A stretch of 16,393 nt of DNA from contig DAIDAB010000030.1 in NCBI GenBank assembly GCA_027310845.1, positions 1-16,393 on the forward strand, in the 5' to 3' direction. Below, in pieces: positions 14,640-16,393 of this stretch (position 1 is its first letter; every line of letters starts with the position of its first letter). Position numbers and translations under genes: made by a program. Source of the stretch: a bacterium. GTDB taxonomy: Archaea > Thermoproteota > Nitrososphaeria > Nitrososphaerales > CADDZS01. The notes under the pieces are model-generated. The model had not been told where the DNA came from. It made no database searches and saw only the letters and a program-made list of their open reading frames with translations.

Positions 14640-14650
14640 TTTTTTAATAG
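14640..14650 (-). promoter_or_regulatory. TATA-like box for the Ig-repeat gene
   Basis: CTATTAAAAAA on the minus strand, about 32 bases before the TTG start. A small hairpin (AGTCC-TTAT-GGACT, 14649-14662) overlaps it. Confidence 0.4.
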
Positions 14651-14850
14651 TCCTTATGGACTTGAACTATGTATTTGGCTTCAGAATTCCAAATTATGAG
14701 TCCAGCGGCTCAACAACAAGAGCGCAAGAATAGTTTCCCCGTTCAGTAGATTCTCGCTAGAAGCTTAATTCATAGAAATGAATCTATCGGAATCTGATAG
14801 CCAGATCAATCGAGAAATGCTCTTTCATTTTGACTTGCTTTTCACATTGC

Positions 14851-14859
14851 CTTAAATAA
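14851..14859 (+). promoter_or_regulatory. TATA box for the DUF5658-like gene
   Basis: CTTAAATAA, 27 bases before the GTG at 14878. Transcription would begin at or next to the start codon, so the mRNA is probably leaderless. Confidence 0.6.
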
Positions 14860-14877
14860 AACAGGTGCACTGTTTTA

Positions 14878-15357
14878 GTGAATTTGAAGTCTGAGCGCTT
14901 CTCAAAATGGAAGGAATCAGTGATCCAAGACTATAACCAAAAGAACGAGCGGGACAAGCGCTGGTTAATGAAACTAAAAGTGGAGACACTCGACAAATAT
15001 CTCTGGCCGCTGTACGTGGCTTTCATATGCCTCAACTTTCTTGACATTTACTCTACTGCTCTTGCAATGACTAGCGGTTCTACGTTTTATGAGCTAAACC
15101 GTTTCGCCGCTTCACTGTTCAAACTGGACTTTGGAGGTTACTTGATTGCAGTCGCTTTGAAATTCATGCCAGCCGTGCCGCTGTTTTATGCAGTATTCTG
15201 CAAGGATCCTAAGAATGAGCATCCGATACAAATCAGGACCGTAAAGTACGCAGGACTGATAGCGTTGATCGTGGGTGACATTATCTACTCGTATGTTGTA
15301 GGAGTCAACAACATACCGATTCTTCTTTCTGGAGTGTCAAGTGGGGCAGTCAAGTGA
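14878..15357 (+). CDS. DUF5658-like membrane protein
   Basis: A 159-residue membrane protein. Residues 1-40 are charged and cytoplasmic. Helices follow at about 43-65 (LWPLYVAFICLNFLDIYSTA), 85-110 and 125-150. The motifs LDIYSTALAM...G.TFYELN and the late DIIYSYVVGVNN match the DUF5658 pattern (LD..T......G..E.N and a closing V..N). The function of that family is unknown. The GTG start is fixed by the TATA box 27 bases upstream; a TTG two codons later is possible. It is oriented away from the Ig-repeat gene, and its stop overlaps a GTG that could begin another small frame. Confidence 0.75.
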   Translation: MNLKSERFSKWKESVIQDYNQKNERDKRWLMKLKVETLDKYLWPLYVAFICLNFLDIYSTALAMTSGSTFYELNRFAASLFKLDFGGYLIAVALKFMPAVPLFYAVFCKDPKNEHPIQIRTVKYAGLIALIVGDIIYSYVVGVNNIPILLSGVSSGAVK

Positions 15358-15419
15358 TTCGGGAGAAGGTCAGATTAAATGAGCCGATGCAAGAATCGTT
15401 AGGATGGAATACTTTGGGT

Positions 15420-15542
15420 ATGGCTGTTGGCGTAGAAATTTCTCTGAGAACGATTAAGATTGGCCTAATCGAGTCGAGAAAATCCTTTCTAAAGCAATTG
15501 GAGTTTCAATGGACTACGCAAAGGATGAGCCCTAGCGCATAG
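15420..15542 (+). pseudogene. Small ORF resembling a ROK-kinase N-terminus
   Basis: From ATG 15420 the 40-residue product begins MAVGVEISLRTIKIGLIES, which follows the first two beta strands of ROK-family sugar kinases (.GVDIGGTKI+.GL.D) but lacks the GGT phosphate-binding turn. AGGATGG lies upstream and a TATA-like AGATTAAATGAG further up. The frame also extends back to a GTG at 15354 overlapping the previous stop. The rest of a kinase is absent. It may be a relic or a chance match. Confidence 0.3.
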
Positions 15543-15591
15543 GCGGCATAGAGCTCAAAGGTTGACTTTCGCGTGAACTACATCATATACA

Positions 15592-16392
15592 TTATGCTAG
15601 CGAGAGATGATAGTTGAATGCGGGGCCGGTTTCGGAATCTACGACCCTTGTTGCCTTGAATCCCGAGTCTGAAGCAAATTCCAAGAATTCTTGCTGATCT
15701 TTCCAGGCGTCGTGATTGTACTCAATTATCAGATTTCTAATTCGTCGCTCCGCAAGTAACTTTGTGGCTCCTCTGAGAATATATCTTTCTGCCCCCTCGA
15801 CATCAAGCTTCAAGATGTCAATGGTCTGGTTGGAGAAGATTGAATCTAGCGTGGAGCATTTTCTCATCGAGCGATCTCCTGTCATATTTCTCACAGAAGA
15901 GGATACGCCGACATTTGTTGAAATCGATTCCACGAACGGGCATTCGCCTACATAGTCCATGAGACATATCTTGTTTAGCTCTATTATGATTCCAAAGCCG
16001 TTAGAAGCAATTGACTTTTCAAAAAAGGAGTTGACCTGTGAATCGGGTTCGAATGAGACCACTTTCTTTGCTCCCTTCTTTGCTGCCAAGAGGCTGAACC
16101 AGCCAAGATTTGCCCCGACGTCAACTACTAGTTCATTATATGTTTGGAGCAATTCTAGGAAGAGTCCAGTGGACTTGTCCTCCGAAGAATACCGCTTGTC
16201 CCTGTAGATAGTGTATGACCCGCCGTACTTTTCGGGATTCAAGTACATCGTAAAGCCGTATATCGTCTCTACTTGCGGTTCATTCATCTCGGCAAATGCT
16301 CTGAACCCCTCGGCTTTTTCCTTGAGTGATATGACTAGGAGTTTTCTGCCACTCAAAGTTCGGTGCTGAAGAGCTTTCAGCGCATAGTACTT
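15592..16392 (-). CDS. FkbM-family methyltransferase, 5' end cut by window
   Basis: A SAM-dependent methyltransferase of the FkbM type, often found with sugar or lipid modification genes. Counting from the internal TTG at 16356, visible motifs are VVDVGANLGWFS (77-88, SAM-binding), SFEPD (101-105), TLDSIF (169-174), LKLDVEGAE (182-190) and LIIEYNHD (209-216). The frame stays open upstream of that TTG to the window edge, with protein-like sequence (KYYALKALQHRTLSGRK), so the true start probably lies beyond 16393 and the TTG is not it. The C-terminus is complete (TAA at 15592). The substrate is unknown; O-methylation of a surface glycan is a guess from family habit. Confidence 0.88.
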   Translation of the reverse strand, partial: KYYALKALQHRTLSGRKLLVISLKEKAEGFRAFAEMNEPQVETIYGFTMYLNPEKYGGSYTIYRDKRYSSEDKSTGLFLELLQTYNELVVDVGANLGWFSLLAAKKGAKKVVSFEPDSQVNSFFEKSIASNGFGIIIELNKICLMDYVGECPFVESISTNVGVSSSVRNMTGDRSMRKCSTLDSIFSNQTIDILKLDVEGAERYILRGATKLLAERRIRNLIIEYNHDAWKDQQEFLEFASDSGFKATRVVDSETGPAFNYHLSLA

Positions 16393-16393
16393 T

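Overview
The window looks like a chromosomal segment of an archaeon, most likely a soil-type Nitrososphaerota (Thaumarchaeota). The main pointers are an ESCRT-III-like CdvB division protein, an archaeal pilus/archaellum-type ATPase and platform pair, several tiny single zinc-finger proteins, a one-domain winged-helix regulator, TATA-type promoters about 26 bp before short-leader or leaderless starts, and frequent TTG/GTG starts. The species is not determinable by reading. I saw no rRNA or tRNA gene, CRISPR array or transposase.

Left part (1-6600). On the minus strand a MoxR/CbbQ-type AAA+ ATPase (186-1394) precedes a gene cut by the left window edge (1-165). A divergent plus-strand gene (1607-2026) encodes a 139-residue protein with a possible SecB-like fold. 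Next comes a minus-strand pilus-assembly operon, in transcription order: secretion ATPase (6597-4864), two-domain membrane platform (4840-2996), an unrecognised 213-residue coiled-coil protein (2882-2241), and a 38-residue ORF four bases further on (2236-2120). That small ORF looks like the hydrophobic N-terminal helix of an archaeal pilin with no globular head. This is the most interesting element in the window.

Middle part (6600-11130). A secreted 350-residue protein of unknown role (6866-7921) ends at a hairpin plus T-tract. A convergent ESCRT-III-like CdvB paralogue follows, with a C-terminal motif resembling a MIM2. A dense set of small genes comes next: a 49-residue double-CxxC protein (8923-9072), a tail-to-tail 65-residue C/H-rich protein (9272-9075), a 331-residue protein that appears to be ACT-like plus V4R-like plus coiled coil, a winged-helix regulator with a dyad just after its TATA box, and a 54-residue C2H2-type protein.

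Right part (11130-16393). A gene-poor stretch (11130-12080) holds palindromes, a possible 27-residue basic ORF, and the decayed remains of a VapC-like PIN toxin with an in-frame stop. Then come a large cell-surface protein of about seven Ig-like repeats with a C-terminal anchor (14613-12082), a small DUF5658-like membrane protein with a leaderless GTG start, a small ORF resembling the first strands of a ROK kinase, and an FkbM-type methyltransferase whose start lies beyond the right edge.

The genes do not form one pathway. The coherent units are the pilus operon, the AAA+ ATPase with its cut partner, and a surface theme (pilus, secreted protein, Ig-repeat protein, FkbM methyltransferase often linked to glycan modification).
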